Made by a program: the position numbers and the translations under genes. The notes beneath the pieces are model-generated. The model worked only from the letters and a program-made list of their open reading frames with translations, made no database searches and had not been told where the DNA came from. This document shows positions 5,775 through 7,061 of a stretch of DNA of 7,061 nucleotides, in pieces. Source of the DNA: Bacteroidota bacterium (GTDB lineage Bacteria > Bacteroidota > Bacteroidia > Bacteroidales > UBA10428); contig JAJUGM010000167.1 of NCBI GenBank assembly GCA_029268165.1, positions 1 to 7,061 on the forward strand, given 5' to 3'. Every line of letters begins with the position of its first letter. Within the stretch, counting starts at the first letter, position 1.

Positions 5775-7061
5775 ATGCGCATTTCTCTTGCTCAATTAAA
5801 TTATACCATAGGCGCATTTGATGAGAATGCACGTAAGATTAAAGATGCCATTGCCAGGGCCAAACACGAAAAAGCCGACCTGGTTGTTTTTTCTGAGCTT
5901 GCAGTATGCGGATATCCTCCGCTTGACCTGCTTGAATTCAGATATTTCATCCATCGTTGTGAGCAAACAATAGAAAACATTGCCCGCTCATGTGAAGGTA
6001 TTGCAGCCATCATAGGCAGTCCGGTTATTAATCATAATCCTATTGGAAAGAATATATTCAATGCAGCCTGTATCATTAACAATACCAAAATAGAGCAACT
6101 TATTTATAAAACATTGCTGCCCACCTATGATATTTTTGACGAGTACAGGTACTTTGAGCGCAACAGGGATTTCAGATTATGGGAATATAAAGGCCACAGG
6201 ATAGCGGTTACTATTTGCGAGGACCTCTGGTATAAGCTGCCTCTTGATGACGGTTTCGGGAAAAAAAGTCTGTATACGGTAAACCCGGTAAATGAACTGA
6301 TGCGTTTGAAACCCGATTTTATTATCAATATTTCTGCCTCGCCCTATTCATATACACAGCAACAGATAAGGGAGGATATCATCGCTGAAAATGCACGCAG
6401 CTGTGGACTACCTGTCTTGTATGTAAATCAGACAGGCGCAAACACCGAACTGATTTTCGACGGGGCGTCGCTTATTATTAATTCAAAAGGTGCTGTGGTT
6501 GACCGGATGGGTCTTTTCAGGGAAGATTTTAAAACCATTGAACTTGATGACCTTATGGCTAATAAAGAAACTCAATCGCTCCCTCAGCCGGCTGATGTTA
6601 TTGAAAACATACATGATGCCTTGATTACAGGTATCAGAGATTATTTTGAGAAAATGAAATTTCATAAAGCAGTCATAGGCCTGTCAGGCGGCATAGACTC
6701 AGCCGTTACCCTTGTACTTGCATGCAGGGCATTAGGAAATGAAAACGTACGGGTATTACTGATGCCCTCGCAATATTCAACGGAGCATTCGGTAAAAGAT
6801 GCTGTTGACCTTGCCCGTAATCTGAATGTGCACTATGATATTGTGCCTATAAACGACATTTTCAACCAATACCGTCTTTCACTTAAGCCTTTATTTGAAG
6901 GCCTTCCGGATGATATTGCCGAGGAGAATATTCAGGCCCGCATCAGGGGTAATCTGCTTATGGCTATATCAAACAAATTTGGCCACATTTTGCTCAATAC
7001 TTCAAATAAAAGTGAAGCTGCAGTAGGTTATGGTACGCTTTACGGCGATATGAGCGGAGGG
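5775..7061 (+). CDS. nadE: Glutamine-dependent NAD+ synthetase (3' end cut off)
   Basis: The product converts deamido-NAD+ to NAD+ using ATP and ammonia released from glutamine, the last step of NAD synthesis, in the cytoplasm. The 429 codons visible contain both domains. The N-terminal nitrilase-type glutaminase (about 1-265) has its catalytic triad: E41 in FSELAVCGYPPLDLL, K112 in YKTLLPTYDIFDEYRYF, and C148 in ICEDLW. The C-terminal synthetase domain (about 275 on) has the ATP-pyrophosphatase P-loop SGGIDS at 304-309 and, at the right edge, the NAD-synthetase signature NTSNKSEAAVGYGTLYGD (408-425). Full-length members are about 540-550 residues, so roughly the last 115 are outside the window. 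ATG at 5775 places the nitrilase start (MRISLAQLNYTIG) exactly where the family begins. It lies 12 bp behind the barrel gene without its own obvious promoter, so it is probably expressed from the promoter upstream of that gene. Confidence 0.97.
   Translation, partial: MRISLAQLNYTIGAFDENARKIKDAIARAKHEKADLVVFSELAVCGYPPLDLLEFRYFIHRCEQTIENIARSCEGIAAIIGSPVINHNPIGKNIFNAACIINNTKIEQLIYKTLLPTYDIFDEYRYFERNRDFRLWEYKGHRIAVTICEDLWYKLPLDDGFGKKSLYTVNPVNELMRLKPDFIINISASPYSYTQQQIREDIIAENARSCGLPVLYVNQTGANTELIFDGASLIINSKGAVVDRMGLFREDFKTIELDDLMANKETQSLPQPADVIENIHDALITGIRDYFEKMKFHKAVIGLSGGIDSAVTLVLACRALGNENVRVLLMPSQYSTEHSVKDAVDLARNLNVHYDIVPINDIFNQYRLSLKPLFEGLPDDIAEENIQARIRGNLLMAISNKFGHILLNTSNKSEAAVGYGTLYGDMSGG

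Overview
The window reads as a chromosomal segment of an AT-rich member of the Bacteroidota, most likely a Bacteroidales/Marinilabiliales-type lineage. Three things point there: a GldB-family lipoprotein, a LysM plus periplasmic-binding-domain fusion and a PorT-like outer-membrane barrel, all families typical of this phylum; start codons preceded by A/T-rich leaders with no Shine-Dalgarno sequence; and a perfect match to the phylum's -7 promoter box (TAnnTTTG) ahead of the barrel gene. No RNA gene, CRISPR array, insertion sequence, phage gene or attachment site is visible.

Layout. Five protein genes fill almost all of the window. Three are on the minus strand and, in order of transcription, are: gldB-like lipoprotein (4960 to 3947), an exported M1-family metallopeptidase with an N-terminal TPR segment (3892 to 1907), and a triple-LysM protein with a type 1 periplasmic-binding-protein domain (1806 to beyond base 1, cut by the window edge). 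A hairpin terminator sits right at the end of the peptidase gene, so gldB and the peptidase probably form one transcription unit and the LysM gene its own. On the plus strand, diverging from gldB across a 148-bp AT-rich control region, are a small outer-membrane beta-barrel gene (5109-5762) and, 12 bp later, a glutamine-dependent NAD+ synthetase gene, nadE (5775 to beyond 7061, cut by the edge).

How they fit together. Four of the five products carry export signals and should act in the envelope: a lipoprotein, a periplasmic or surface peptidase, a peptidoglycan-bound ligand-binding protein and an outer-membrane barrel. NadE is cytoplasmic and makes NAD+. GldB near nadE recalls an arrangement I remember from Flavobacteriia, so this may be an old chromosomal neighbourhood rather than an accessory island. 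I see no convincing new defence, mobile or secretion system. The most interesting points are the domain architectures (LysM x3-PBP and TPR-M1), the probable TTG start of the LysM gene, and the shared divergent control region between gldB and the barrel-nadE pair.
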